Assembly: GCF_026151205.1 (NCBI RefSeq)
Contig: NC_087079.1
Coordinates: forward strand, 8,730,635 to 8,794,634
DNA: 64,000 bases
Reading direction: 5' to 3'
Source: Bolinopsis microptera
Taxonomy: Eukaryota; Ctenophora; Tentaculata; Lobata; Bolinopsidae
How positions within the stretch are numbered: position 1 is the first letter of the stretch; each line of letters opens with the position of its first letter. The notes below the pieces were generated by a model. That model saw only the letters and a list, made by a program, of their open reading frames with translations. It ran no database searches and was not told the DNA's origin. Positions 1-12,587 of this stretch are shown in pieces. The position numbers and the translations under genes were made by a program.

Positions 1-3000
1 GCGAAACTGGTAGACAAAGTCAGCATACCAGCGCGCCTGGCTGCAGTAAATCTTGAATCAGAATTAGCGGACGCTTTCCTGGAAAAAACTTGTTAAATAT
101 TTGTCTGATCGGTTAGTAAGCCGGTTGTGTTTACATTTTCGGTTCAGTTATAACCTGTGATGTTTGGATACTCTTCCTCTTGGATCAGAAAGTACGGTAA
201 AACCCTAGCAGCATGTTCTTTTTCTTTTTGTAACGGCGCGATGGCACACGCTATGACGATTGAGCTGTGTCATGGAAAGCTCTTAAACCGAAATCGTGCT
301 TACTAATTTTCAAATGTGAGTCATGTGGAATCAGCTTTTTTACACAATTTTGTGGACAATTTTTAGGAATTCTCTCCTGTACTTTACGACTTTTACTTAT
401 CAATCGTTCGGCGACTTTCAATCATGTTTGTCCGGATATCTGTCGTATATCTAACATATTTAAACTGTCCAATTATCGAATAAAATTCAGTGCCTTTGTT
501 CTATAAAAAATTATGGGAAAAGTTCTTAATTGGTTAACACGACAATTGTGCTGTGTGGTAGTGCTTTGTATTGCAACTATAACGACGGGTCGAACTAATG
601 TGATAAGTATATTTTTAACAGCAGGTGTTATACTCACGTGTTTAACATGACCATACACTTACAATACATTTTATACCACCCGACGGGAATTGTTGAGGAA
701 TCTTTTTGTGAGCTAACGTGGTGCGAGTGTGGGAAACTTGTTCAAAAACCGCTTATACAATGGAGTAAATCATGGCTAAACCTCAATCAGCTTCCATCTT
801 ATGCTTTATTTAAAAGATATATATCTTCATTCTAAAAAAATATATCTTGTGACTATCCGCAATTGTTTAGCAGACCTATCATTTTACGTTTGATATTGGA
901 TGTACTTATCAACGCACATGCATAACGGTGCTCACTGACTTTCACGGCTGAGACTCGTGTAATTTTAACAAAAAGTCGGCTGTTATATGTGAATATTGAT
1001 TGATTACTGTAATATTCTCATTCATCGTATTGTCTTGAGTGTTTTTGAGATTGTGCTTCGCGAATTTATCCGTTTGCAATGATTGATCGTGATTAGGCAG
1101 CAGATGATTGTCGGTCTTGTAACGTGGAACTACTTGAGATATGAATGAGTGTTCTTAAAAGTGTGCCGCTGCTTCTTCGCTATGATAATTCGGCGTAACT
1201 CAGCAACGTGAGTCTCCTCGGGGATTATTCTGTGTTTTAAAGTTTAACGAATCTCTGCATGAATATTCTTATTGATTTATTATTGCTTATTATCATTGGT
1301 TATTCGGTGGAAGAAACATGCAGAGAATCGGGAATTGACCTAAATATAACAATAAGAATTGTTGGGCCTGTTAAAGTTTGTTGATAGCCTCATGATACCG
1401 AATAGTATAATAAGTATTAATTAAATACTTCTATTTTTAGCTCTATAAGTGTATTTACTATTTGTTGAGAAAACCACCTGCAGCTTTCCACCGTCTAACA
1501 CCTGTTTATGGTGTTGAAAGATATACAAACTCGTTAATAAGCATGTGAAAAAAAAACCAGTCGTATGGCGAATTTATTGAGAAATTTGAAACACCTGACT
1601 ATCGAATTTATTTTTAAAACAACGTTTTAAAATTTTATGCTTAGAATATTATTATGTTCATCAAAGTTGATAGATGGTAAGCTAGAAACGCTTTCATACC
1701 ATCTGTAAATCTAGCACCAGTGCCTGTCATATATGTGACCATGAAGAAGACTGCAGATACCATCTCGCATTTTCTAGGACAGTGCCTAGCTATCGCTCAG
1801 CTAAGAGAGTAAGAGGACAATATTTTCAGGATTATTACCTCTCTGTCTAAGATATCTTCGACAACCAACATATAACTACTATTGTTGGTTGTCTTTAAAT
1901 CTATTTCACTCTGTTTTTGCTCCTTTTCTATTGGTGTTAACATCTCAGCTTCCGGGCATTTTATAATTCCTCCTCATTCAACAGCTGCCACTCTACCCCT
2001 CATTTTCCCAAAGATTTTCCCGGCATCATCTCCTTGGAGGGTTGCCACACCCAGAGGTTGGCAAAACATCTTCATGCTATCCATTTGTAGGCCATCCAAG
2101 TCCTTAGTCCAGCCTCTCCAAAAAAGTCAAGTCAAACATCTGCGGCTATGGTAACATCTGAGATAACGTAAATCCGTTTTAGAATAACAACTTGTCAGCC
2201 ACTAACACTATGGGAATATTTTAAACGTTATCACATTGGTCTATTGTACCCCCCTTACAATGTTGATGTTTTTAACAACAAATTTTCACTCAAACTTTCA
2301 ACTGCCCAGTAAACTAAAAAGTTCTCGTGAGATACGTATGGAAGGTACTCGCAACTTATAGTTATTTATTATTAACTTGACTTTACAACTTACATGAGTC
2401 ATTACTCCTTCTCAGGAAAACGGTTCTCACTTTTCTTCTAACATAATAACTTTCAAAACCTTTAAAGCCTGACGGTCAAAATTAAACTGAATAAATTTTT
2501 CCAATGAAAGGTTAAAATTTGGACGTGCAATGGAGGAGTATTCCCCCGTCTGTCATCATTTAAATATTTATAGATATTACTTATCGAGAGAGGATACCGT
2601 TTAAAATATTTTCATCAGAGTTGAGAGTTTTTTGGTATTGTCCCAAGAAATGTGCGAACGATTCTTTTTCTCAGAATCACACTTGATGTCGATGGAAACT
2701 TTCTGCATGGTGTTGAGATGTTTGTTGAGAATAAAACGTCCAGTGATGAGAAGTTCCGATATTCTGTGCTTCTTTATAGTTTATTTTGGTTATTTTTTGG
2801 CCATTGATTGAAATGGAATTTTCAAGGTCGTGACTTTTTCTTTGACAATTTTATTCCTCTCAACCTCGTATCGCTAACACTCGAAATTGACTAAATTTGT
2901 CCGAAGATTTTCAGTTAGATCTACAATGAACATGATCGCCATTATTCCATCTGTCATCATTGAGAAGTGAGTTTTTAGTTAATACGATCGGGTTGCATGT

Positions 3001-4016
3001 TAATACCAAAAAGGAAAAAACATTTGAAAAGTAAAATATCAACATGTTACAATGACAATATGACATAGTAGGTTGACACCGTTTGACCGTATCTTCTCTG
3101 GCATGCACTGCCTAAAATATTACATCCGGTCCAACGAACATATTATATACGTAACGATCCTGAAAACCATCTAACGATTCCAACTGATTCCAACTGCAAG
3201 CAGATCATGTAAGGCTACATTTGCGGTCATGATATGCAATTGTACCTACCTTTCTACCTGTAATTTACATGTCCTGGTTGGTCGCTCTAGTTATACGCCA
3301 GTATTTGTGGTAGTGTAGCTTACTTATGTACGTTCCAATCTTCTTTCGGACTGTTTCAGATTTAACAGAGAATTCTAACTCTAAGTGAGTGAAATTATAA
3401 GGGTTAGAAAATTATCTTGGACAAAAAGTAGTCAATGGGTTTGATTTCCTTTTAGTCAGTGGCATATCTGATATCAAAAATAGACTGGCGTAGTCACAAA
3501 TGATGGCTTTGGAAAGGTATGTGGCCCAACTTTAATTAATTAGTCTGATTGAGTTTTATGTTCGGAAATTTTTTTGTGTACGACGTACTGCTTATTAAAT
3601 TGTTGAAATATCCTAATTGGTTATTCCTTAAATTTATTACAAAATTAATTATAAAGGCTTAAATTGCACAGCAGTCATGATCGGAATTTAAATTTAGATA
3701 CCTCGAAATCCAATCAAGCCATTAAGTTCATAATCCAATTTCTAATCCAATTTCCACGAATTTGTATCTTCTTACATTATCCTTATCTTTATTGTTACAC
3801 TCCTATATTTTCCCTCGTTTGCCTCATCTATCTAATGAGCTTTTTGAGCTGAATAGTAGATGATATAATATGTGTGACCATGAAGCTTTATTCTATCCCT
3901 ACCACAAGCCGTTCAAGTGAGTTTCTGTTTTGATTTTTGTTTTACGGCTGAGTAATCGTGGCTCATCCGGACTCATCCTCTATTTTTATACGGCCAATCC
4001 CCGCTTTACCTCATCG
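1..4016. other. No gene recognised; AT-rich intergenic or 5' flank of the Kv gene
   Basis: Only short open frames without family resemblance are present on either strand (the longest is about 90 codons near 1882-2154). Several GTGAGT strings occur near 2965, 3384 and 3915, so untranslated first exons of the downstream Kv gene could lie here, but nothing supports a specific one. No tRNA, rRNA or clear transposon end was seen. Confidence 0.4.
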
Positions 4017-7000
4017 ATGTGGAGAAACCACAAACACGAACCCAAACCGAAAAAGTGAGTTCTCGCTTTCACTTCACTGCTTTCCTTTTATAGTTTTTTC
4101 TACATTTTAATTCTGTCAAACTCAATGCCTGGCTATTCTCATTGAGGAAGAGAATCTTGTTACCAGTCCGTGATACGAGTACTGTCTTGAGTGCTTTTCA
4201 CTCTCAGATCATCCCAAACTGCCACATATGAATTTTTTATTTGCAATAATTCAGTTAGGTTAACCTTATCTTAACTTTGTTAATCTTAAACCCTAGCTTC
4301 ATCACAGACGCTTTCAACCACATTTTTGGGAAAGTATTTTTACCAGGTGTTAAATGTAGCCAGCAGTTTTCTTAAAAACTGGCGCAATAAATTAGTCAAC
4401 AATGTATTTCCCTGTTCTGGCCGGACATAAAGCTTCACGGCCCGCCTACCATTTTACATCTTCACACATCCTCGCCGTCAACACGTATTATCTTCTGCCT
4501 TATTCACTTTTCTGGTTCGCCTCCCGACTGGCTCTCCGAGGTTCAAAATATTCTAGAAAATTGAGGACGTTCTGGTATTTTTGGGAAAGTTAGAAAATAC
4601 TTGTGACGTGTGATGACATGTTAAAAACATTGTTGAGAAAAATCCACTTTTTGTTTTACCATTCTCCATTTAAAATCTCAGCACTTTCTGTATTTCCATG
4701 AGAACTATTCTATATTTCATGGTCAAAAAATATACCTGGGAATCCCACCTATTGACCTATTTGTTTATATCCAATTCCATTGTGGCAACAGCTTGCTACC
4801 TGGACATTTTCATCTCATAAATAACCCAAATAAAAATCCTTAAATCTGATCAGCGAAGCTTTGCAAAAACAAACCACTCTCCCCTCAGCAAAGATACCCA
4901 ACAACACAACTACTTTCTTGTTTTCTAACGCATGCCTTCCCCTCAGGAATCACGTGAGTCAGACAAGTGATGACCCACAGGGAGTGAACGGTGGCAACAA
5001 GAGCAGAGAGAAGTCTCTTATCTCTCTGGCTGGCTCCGATCACAATGATCCGATTATAGTGGCTGAAGACCTCTGCAGGTGAGTTAACCATTGTTTCCGT
5101 TGAAAATTAGTACGTCACTGTTATTTGCAAGGAATAATATTTTTGTTATTCAATAGTCATAAGATCGGTCTGGTCTGGCAAAGATGTTGATGACACAGGA
5201 CATGTCGTCAATATACTCTATATAACAGGAGTATATAAAGCAGAGGCGAATCTTTCGTTTGATGACGAATTTATGGGGAAGCCTAAGCTTGATGATTGTT
5301 TATTACGAAATGGCTCGACAACCCTAAGAACGAGCATGTTCTCGGAATTTTGCTCAAGTGCCGAAGGCCGCTGTAGTGTTGTAATTTCCAATCACCAATG
5401 AGTGTCAGTTAATGTATGTATTATCACCCGATGATCTACCAACACCATAGAAAACTGCGATCTCTGATTCGCTCGATCAAAACTAATATTTTTGTAATCT
5501 TATCTCCTCTGTCACATACGCTAATTTATTGCCACCAACTTTATAGTCACAACATTTATCCAATGAAAAGTACTTCAGGTTAGGGAATGTAGAACTAAGC
5601 AGTAAGCAAGGGAGTGTGTCAAATCACGTTACATTGAAGCTTCGACATTTTTCTTAAAGGACCCCTAGCAGTTCAAATTAACTAGTATCGATGTATTTTT
5701 GGACGCTGATTCCGAATCACCACACGGTCCACATGACATAGGCTTAAAATGCTTCCCTGACAATTTATCGTCGAAAAACTGTTTTGATCACGGGACATGG
5801 CCATGTAGTATGCATCCTCCTAGGACTGCCCTACCCCAGAGGCAGGCAAGGCATCCACATGATATCCTCTCAGGCCCAGCCTCTCGTTAAAAGAAATGGC
5901 CATATTTTTATAAGATAGTACGTCAAATTCACTTTCTAACGGTGTTTTAAAAGATGCCTGAATTAACTTCAAGGATCGGGTTGGGGTCAGAGTAGAGGGT
6001 TGTGGTTTTCTAATATCCGTCGGAGCCATCTAGAGAACGTGTTAAACTTAGTCACGTGATCGTCCAGTGTAGGGTGATTTATTATCATCTCTATGCAAAT
6101 GTGATATAGATAATTATCTTATAGTTGTTATTAATCCAGAAGGTTAGTAACTAAAGTGCAACAATTTAGATTTGGTGGTTGAGATCTCTGATAATGATAA
6201 CTCGGAACGCTAAGATCTCTGAACATACTTTACTAAACGTATTTTTGAACGTGGAATCGAATACAACTGGTCTGGTAATGGTTGGGTTGATTTTTATTTG
6301 TATTTGGCTGGCTTAACCGCGAATTTCTGAAACCAACCAATTCCAAATTTGTGCAGTAACTGTATAGTAACGTATTATACCATGACCCGTACATTCAGCA
6401 GCAAGGTTTAAGCTGTAGTGTGATCCCTGCTTAGTTATTATCCTCATCTACATCAACTATAAGTTAGAGTCTCCCAAATATTTGCAATTTAAGCACTATA
6501 GTATAGAGATTATTGGAGTGATAAAAACTTCAAATATTTGAATTTTGCCGTCTGCGGACAGGTGGCAGCCAATGTTGTAGGTTTATAACCTAACAATACA
6601 CGCGCCGAGTGGGACTCGTCGACGGTTTTTTTACGAGTATCACCCGTTAACAGCCAATGTACATATGACAGTATTTGTCTCGTGTGTTTATTCCATTAAC
6701 CATTATTTATTTCAGGATCAACGTATGTGGAGAGTTATTCATAACAACTTTTAAAAGTTTGGAGGAGTTCCCTAAAACTCTGCTCGGATCATCAGAACGG
6801 GAGAGATACTTCTGTCCGGAGTTAAACGCTTACTTCTTCAACAGAAACAGAGCTTGTTTTGAGAGTATTCTTCTCTATTATCAGACCGGAGACGAGTATC
6901 CTCCTCTTACTGCTGATTTGGACCTGTGGGAGGAGGAGAAAGCCTTCTTCAGGTAAGATTACTTCTCAAATTTCTTATTTCACGTGAAACTCATTATTGG

Positions 7001-8037
7001 ATAATTGATTATTTATGATTGGAAATTATTTATGGTTTCTGTTCGTGACTCTTATCTTAATAACTATTTCTAATTGACACGATCAACATTAAATATTGGG
7101 AATATTGGCAGCAACTTAAGTCGTAAAGTCATAAAAGCAATTTCCCAGGATCTCGTTCACGAAAGACTACGCTATCTCTATAGAAGATTCAGAAATTGAC
7201 GATATCACGTGCGTAGCACTCTGTCAAAACAATTCCATCTCAGCAAAACGGAAAGCCGTGCACGACTTCCTTCTGAATCCCAGATCCTCGAAGATAGCCA
7301 CAGTCTGGCATTCGGTGGACATCATGTTCATCTGTGTTTCAATAGCCTTTCTAATCATGGAAACAGATCCCGGACTCAAGATTCATTTCACCGACAAGAG
7401 TGATCCTTACTACAATACTATCTACGGGATAAACGCTTTCGTTATCGCATTTTTCACAATTGATCTTGTCGCTAGGTTTTTTACGTGGCCCACCTTTTGT
7501 TCCTTCTGGAAGAATATTTTCAACATTCTCGATATTTTATCCATTTTGCCGTTTTATGTGGGGATCATAGCTGATATGTCGGCTGAAGGCCAATCTATGG
7601 AGATGACTGAGGTCGAAAGCAAACGGTACGTTGTCCTTCGAGTGTGCAGAATTTTCAGAATCATCAGAATATTTAAATTCGTCCGGCACTCACAGGACCT
7701 TATTCTGATTGTAAGGGTAGTGGTTCACGCAAAGAAAGAACTGGGACTTCTAGTCGTCCTTCTGGGCATCTTCACTGTAACATTTGGCAGCATCATGTAT
7801 TATGTCGAGCACGAAGTAAACGATCAGTTTAACTCCATCATGCAGGGTTGCTGGTGGAGTATCGTTACCATAACGACCGTTGGTTACGGTGAAGTGGTAC
7901 CCTCAACACCGGGAGGGAAGTTTGTGGGCAGTGTGGTGTTGACCCTGGGAATCGTTTTCCTGGCTCTTCCCATGACAATTATCGTGTCCAAATTTAGTTC
8001 AGTTTATGAGAAAGAAAAGGGGGACTCTAAAGATTGA
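4017..8037 (+). CDS. Voltage-gated potassium channel alpha subunit (Shaker-related superfamily), 4 exons
   Basis: Exons: 4017-4054, 4947-5078, 6716-6952 and 7149-8037, all joined by phase-2 introns, giving 431 aa. The first exon rests on an ATG, a GTGAGT donor and a matching phase, so it is the least certain; the other three are firm. The T1 tetramerisation domain spans about residues 57-136 (INVCGELF, FFNRNR, YYQTGDEYPP). S1-S6 follow from about residue 187. S4 carries basic residues every third position (RVCRIFRIIRIFKFVR, about 300-315). The pore helix WWSIVTITTVGYGE ends at about 384. S6 reads LALPMTIIVSKF. The protein should tetramerise in the plasma membrane and conduct or modulate a K+ current. 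Two departures stand out: GYGE where most Kv channels have GYGD, and P-M-T (about 410-412) where conducting Kv channels have P-X-P. I see no HX5CX20CC zinc motif of the Kv2-4 type in T1. The subfamily is not assigned; a modulatory silent subunit is possible. Confidence 0.92.
6577..6650 (-). repeat. Dispersed repeat A copy inside Kv intron 2
   Basis: The stretch contains the palindrome GTAGGTTTATAACCTAAC, then a CGCGCCGAGT segment, ACTCGTCGACGG and TTTACGAGTATCACCCGTTA. The same order of blocks recurs at 9565-9651, 9774-9864, 11202-11292 and 56529-56599. This copy ends about 65 bp before the exon at 6716. Confidence 0.7.
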
Positions 8038-8740
8038 AAACATTTCAGATTTGATCGTTTGGGAGATTAGGTATAACACTTTGTCGGGCAAAAGATAAGC
8101 TTGAACTAGGAAGTGTCAGGTTTAGACGTGTGATATAGGATACTACATAGGTTTAACCCGTACAATCACTTGTACTTTTGTACCCCTCCTTTTTGCCATG
8201 TGGGAATTTCTCCAGTTCAAACTGCTCATAATTCACAATGTTTCGTGTAACTGTAGTATTGATAATGATAAGGGTCGATTTTTATTCGCAAACTATATCA
8301 GAATCGCATTAGTTCGAACAAGCAATTCTACCTAATGCAGTGCACTATTATTGTGCTATCATTTTAAATTTTGTATGTAGACGCGGCGGTATTGATAAAA
8401 AGAAGAAATCTGACAGTTTGTTTGCGATATTTTTTATAATATGATAATACTTTTGAGCTACAAGTTTAAAATTACTACGTTGTTCTTGTAAATCTTATAT
8501 CCCAATTATTTCTCATAGCGGTATAACAGATAAACGTAAGAATTAAGCGAGTTTCCCTGACAGCAGAAAAAATAAAAAACGCAGGGTTTTAAAGTCCTTT
8601 CATCAGCCATCGATTGAGGTTTTTTGGAGTTTGAAACATTTAAACTCTCAGACGCTCCTCCAAAATTTAAAAAATAGGTATATTTTAAACGACTCTTTGA
8701 AAACAACTGAAAATTGCGCATTTTAACATGCTCCATTTCG
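8038..8740. other. 3' flank of the Kv gene; nothing else seen
   Basis: AT-rich sequence after the Kv stop codon, probably containing its 3' untranslated region. No open frame of interest is present on either strand. A short reverse-strand frame at 8506-8736 has no recognisable motif. Confidence 0.4.
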
Positions 8741-9564
8741 ATGGGCCGGTAGCTTACTAGGCGGCGTTCAGCTTGTCATTCCGCCGCAGCTTCTATGGAC
8801 ACTAACAGCCTGGGGTAACCGGTAGCTTGCTCTGATTTATACTATTTTCTAGGAATGTATCAAAGATGGAAGTTTTGCATATTCGAGAACAGATATCAGT
8901 CTCATTAATGATTAATCTTTGTTGGCTTTGCTGTACAGTGTACGTATGCATGTGGTGTAACATTTAATGGCCTTAAACTTAAAGAACTTTAACGTGTTTT
9001 ACTGCAATAGTCTGTCTATTCAATGTAAGGTATCGTTACACTTGACACTAGGTACAGGTTAAGCCTAAGGTATATCATAATATTTTACTATGGGTGTCGG
9101 AATGTTTGGCTTCCTTTGAATTAAAATGGCGAACACTTTAAGCTTAGTGACGACACTGTCTTTACCACTGTGTACACAGTCAATTTCTATTCACTATTGT
9201 TTTACTTTTAACATTGGGATAGATATATCATTAAATTTACTGGGCGGCGCTCAGCCTGTTTGCTGCTACTGTCATTCCGCCATGCACCATATCTTCATTC
9301 GTTTATGTGTTTCATGTATATATGAAGGCCTAGATCCCCATGTTGCATGTAACATCAAATTATACTCTACGTACACCGTATCGGTATAGTATAGTCCTCA
9401 CGCTAATAAATTACCATACCCCGCAAAGTAGCTGCTTTAGTCATTGACGATGCCAACCCTTATGCCTTAATTCCATGCAGATCGTTGCTCTGCGAAGCAG
9501 AGCATTAGTATTACGATCTCATCAGGCTTGCTTCGAAGTTACCTGGCACGCCAATCCCAATGCG

Positions 9565-9651
9565 TTAACGGTGATACTTGTAAAATATTTGTTTCAAGAC
9601 TGTCGACAAGTACAACTAGGCGCGCGTCTTGGTAGGTTATTATAAACCTAC
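9565..9651 (+). repeat. Dispersed repeat A copy
   Basis: Blocks in order: TTAACGGTGATACTTGTAAA, ATATTTGTTTCAAGACTG, TCGACAAGTACAACTAGG, CGCGCGTC, then a palindromic GGTAGGTTATTATAAACCTA. It has the same architecture as the copy 120 bp downstream. Confidence 0.65.
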
Positions 9652-9773
9652 AGCCAATAAGCAGCCCTCTTTTCGAGCTTCTCACATTTATTATCTGTGA
9701 GAGAAGCGAGCAACAAAGTAGCAAGCTATATAAATGGGGTTATTATATTGTAAATTGTAATCAACTAAGCGAG

Positions 9774-9864
9774 TTAACGGATGATACTCGTAAAATATTT
9801 GTTCCAAGACTGTCTACGAGTCCAACTCGGCGCACGTTTTCGAAGGTTATAAAATTAAACCTAC
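9774..9864 (+). repeat. Dispersed repeat A copy
   Basis: Begins TTAACGGATGATACTCGTAA, continues with TGTTCCAAGACTGTC, ACGAGTCCAACTCGGCGC, and ends in a degenerate GGTTATAAAATTAAACC palindrome. Direct neighbour of the previous copy in the same orientation. Confidence 0.65.
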
Positions 9865-11201
9865 AACAAAACTTTTAGTACTAATATTTTAATATAAGCT
9901 GTTCAAAGAAATATTATTACTTGATGCATGTTGCGTATCACAAACATCATTTGGCGGCATGCGCTTCGCTTACCTGGGGGCCTCAGGCTATCATGTTCAT
10001 AAACATAGAATAGAGATTAGGCGGAATTTGCTCTAACCAGAGCCCTCTCGCTTGCAGTAGCGCGCGACCGCCTCTTGACTTGTGAAACAAGCGCGTCACG
10101 CAGTACGCGTAGACACATGGCTATGTGAAAGCAGAAAGGCGGAATGACAGGCTGAGCGCGGCCCTGTAAGCGCTTCGCGCGCGAAAAATGGCATGCAACG
10201 TATGTCAAATTATTATTTTGTACTTACAGTTACTTTAGCTGGGGACCCCATGCAGGCTATAATAATTATCATAATAGAGATTCGGTGGAATGACAGGCTT
10301 AACGCCACCGGCCAGTAAACAGTTACTGGTTACTGGACAGCGCTCCAATTTTCATTCCACCGCTTACACTTTACAGATGATGATTAATCACTCGATCGAC
10401 TGTCACGTGACTTTTTCAACCCGATCTCTAGTTGGTCCTGAACGACTATTCGAAGCCCTCTAATCTGATCCCAACCCTAACCCTTCACCTAACCATGTGC
10501 TTTCGTGCTACTGTGTACTGCGGGCGCGCTTGTTTCACAAGTCAAGAGGCGGGCGGGCGCGCGCTATTGCAAGCGCAAGGGCTCTGGATAAAGCAACCCT
10601 AACCCTAATCCAATCCTTAATATAACAAAAGCATATTACATATTGCATATAATATACTGAAACCCTTCACATAACATAGCCATGTGTCTGCGCGTACTGC
10701 GTGACGCGCGGACGCGCTTGTTTCACTGCAAGCGAGAGGGAGCTTTGGGTTAGAGCAACTGATTAACCCTAACCCTAACGAGAAATTTTAATTAGATGAT
10801 TCGGAATCAGCATCCGAAAATGCATCGATTGAAATTGGTTTCAACTGTCGGGGGCCTTTTTAGAACAATGTCGAAGATCGACTGTGGAGTGATTTAGCAC
10901 GCTCGCTATTATATTTATGTTCATAGATATTATATTAGGCCGTAAGTGGAATGAGAAGCTGAGCGCCGCCCAGTAATGAAAGTATTGATTAGCGAGCAAT
11001 CAACTAGCAATGGATTTTACTAATTCACTCGCAATACAAGCTAGGTAATAATTGTACATTGTTTGGAGGACTTTGCCGCTTCGACATTCGACGCGCCGCG
11101 CAAACTAGCATTCTTGCTTCGCATCCGTCGTCGATTGTTGCTCTCGACGGATTGACATCGTCAATCAAGTACATTGTTAATGGTCTGGCCCGGCGCGCGT
11201 T

Positions 11202-11292
11202 GTAGGTTTACAACCTACCAGGACGCGCGCCGAGTTGGACTCGTCGACGGTCCAATATATGGAACAGATATTTTACGAGTATCACCCGTTAA
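11202..11292 (-). repeat. Dispersed repeat A copy, inverted
   Basis: Starts with the palindrome GTAGGTTTACAACCTACC, followed by GACGCGCGCCGAGTTGGACT, CGTCGACGG and TTTTACGAGTATCACCCGTT. It is the reverse complement of the 9565 and 9774 copies and the best-preserved copy in the window. Confidence 0.7.
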
Positions 11293-12587
11293 GGCGCGCG
11301 CTACTTTGTAGTGCACTTGCCATCGGGCAAGTATTCGAGAAGAAAGCGACGCGTGCTACTTCGCGCTACTTCGCGCTACTTCGAAGAAATTTAGACGAGT
11401 AACATCCATCAAGGTAATAATTAAATAAAATAATACACCAAGCTGGAGGGGGATTTTAAAAAAATTTAAGTTATTATATAAAAAGTTTGTTTTAGCAGGA
11501 ACTTTGAAAATAAATGTGTAATTCGTCTTTAGCAAAGTAATACACAATAAATCATTTACAATTTAGAGTGAAATGAACGCAAAAAGTTAGCAGCCAATTT
11601 TCATATTTTTAGTATATATTATTTTGCTTTTATGAATTGAGAACGGTAAAAAAGTTTAAAGTTGATATCATTTCTTTTTGTTGGAAAACAGGAGAACCAG
11701 CTCAGGACACGTGGTAAATCATAAATTGTAACGGTAATTTAACTAGCTTGTTAGTCTTATATTACTCGCTCCTCTCACGTATGTATGCAAGATCTTGAAA
11801 AGAGCGGCGCATCAGAGGCGGCTCGTGGGAGCTGGCTGGCAGTTTTGTTGGGGGTCCAATCGATGGACTGGGGGGGAGGGGGGCTTGGGAGCCGGCTCAA
11901 GCTGATCCCTCCAAACTACCGATTACATTACACACAGTGCCTTGTAAATGTAATGTGTAACACTTTACAGGCGACAGCAAACAAACACAAAAACTTATAA
12001 CATGGGTGAAACAGCAAACAGGACACCAGTCCACACGTGTACGATCTCCGCCGCGCAGTATCATATAGCAGTCAAATTGCAAAGGGTCCTGGACCCCCAA
12101 ATCGAGGCAAATCATAATAGATTACCTATAGTGGGATGCGCACGATGTGCTTTGTAACGTTTACAATTAACTATGTGTTAAAACTGCGCGGCTGAGTGGT
12201 CCAGGACTCCCTACAACACAAAATTTCACGAAGATCACGCGTGCGCTTACATTAAAACGTATGATAGTAAATGAAGACCTTTATATTGCGATTTGTTATT
12301 TCCTAACACTATTACTAATTACTATTTCTATTTTAAGCACCAGCCACCAGATAATAATTTTAAGGCGTCCACGGACGCCTGGACGCCCTCAATAGCCGCC
12401 TCTGCGGCGCATAGGGACATGAAAAAATCAAGCACGCATTGTACGCACTAAAACATTTAATAATTCCAATTCACAAAGTTTTTTAATGCAGAAGTTATTG
12501 CATGCAATATGCGCTATTTAGTGATTATCAGGTGCGCCGATCCTTATGTGCGGCGCTCTTTTCTAGCTTCTTGTATAAATTTCTCTA

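Larger units (their letters stand above)
8740..11420. repeat. GC-rich patchwork of dispersed repeats, with telomere-like CCCTAA runs
   Basis: Short blocks recur in both orientations. Repeat A lies at 9565-9651 (+), 9774-9864 (+) and 11202-11292 (-). Repeat B (core GGAATGACAGGCTGAGCG or its complement) lies near 8761-8790, 9243-9284, 10138-10166, 10265-10305 and 10939-10972. A third block containing CGCGCTTGTTTCACAAGTCA lies near 10017-10130 in one orientation and 10500-10610 and 10670-10760 in the other. It is followed by two or three CCCTAA units near 10467, 10595 and 10765. The local richness in CGCG contrasts with the AT-rich surroundings. The same blocks reappear at 55440-56960. No protein-coding frame was recognised, so this looks like nested non-autonomous elements. 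Confidence 0.65.

Noticed and set aside
1882-2154. 90-codon frame as a possible gene
   Set aside because: No conserved motif, no supporting splice sites and no upstream coding continuation.
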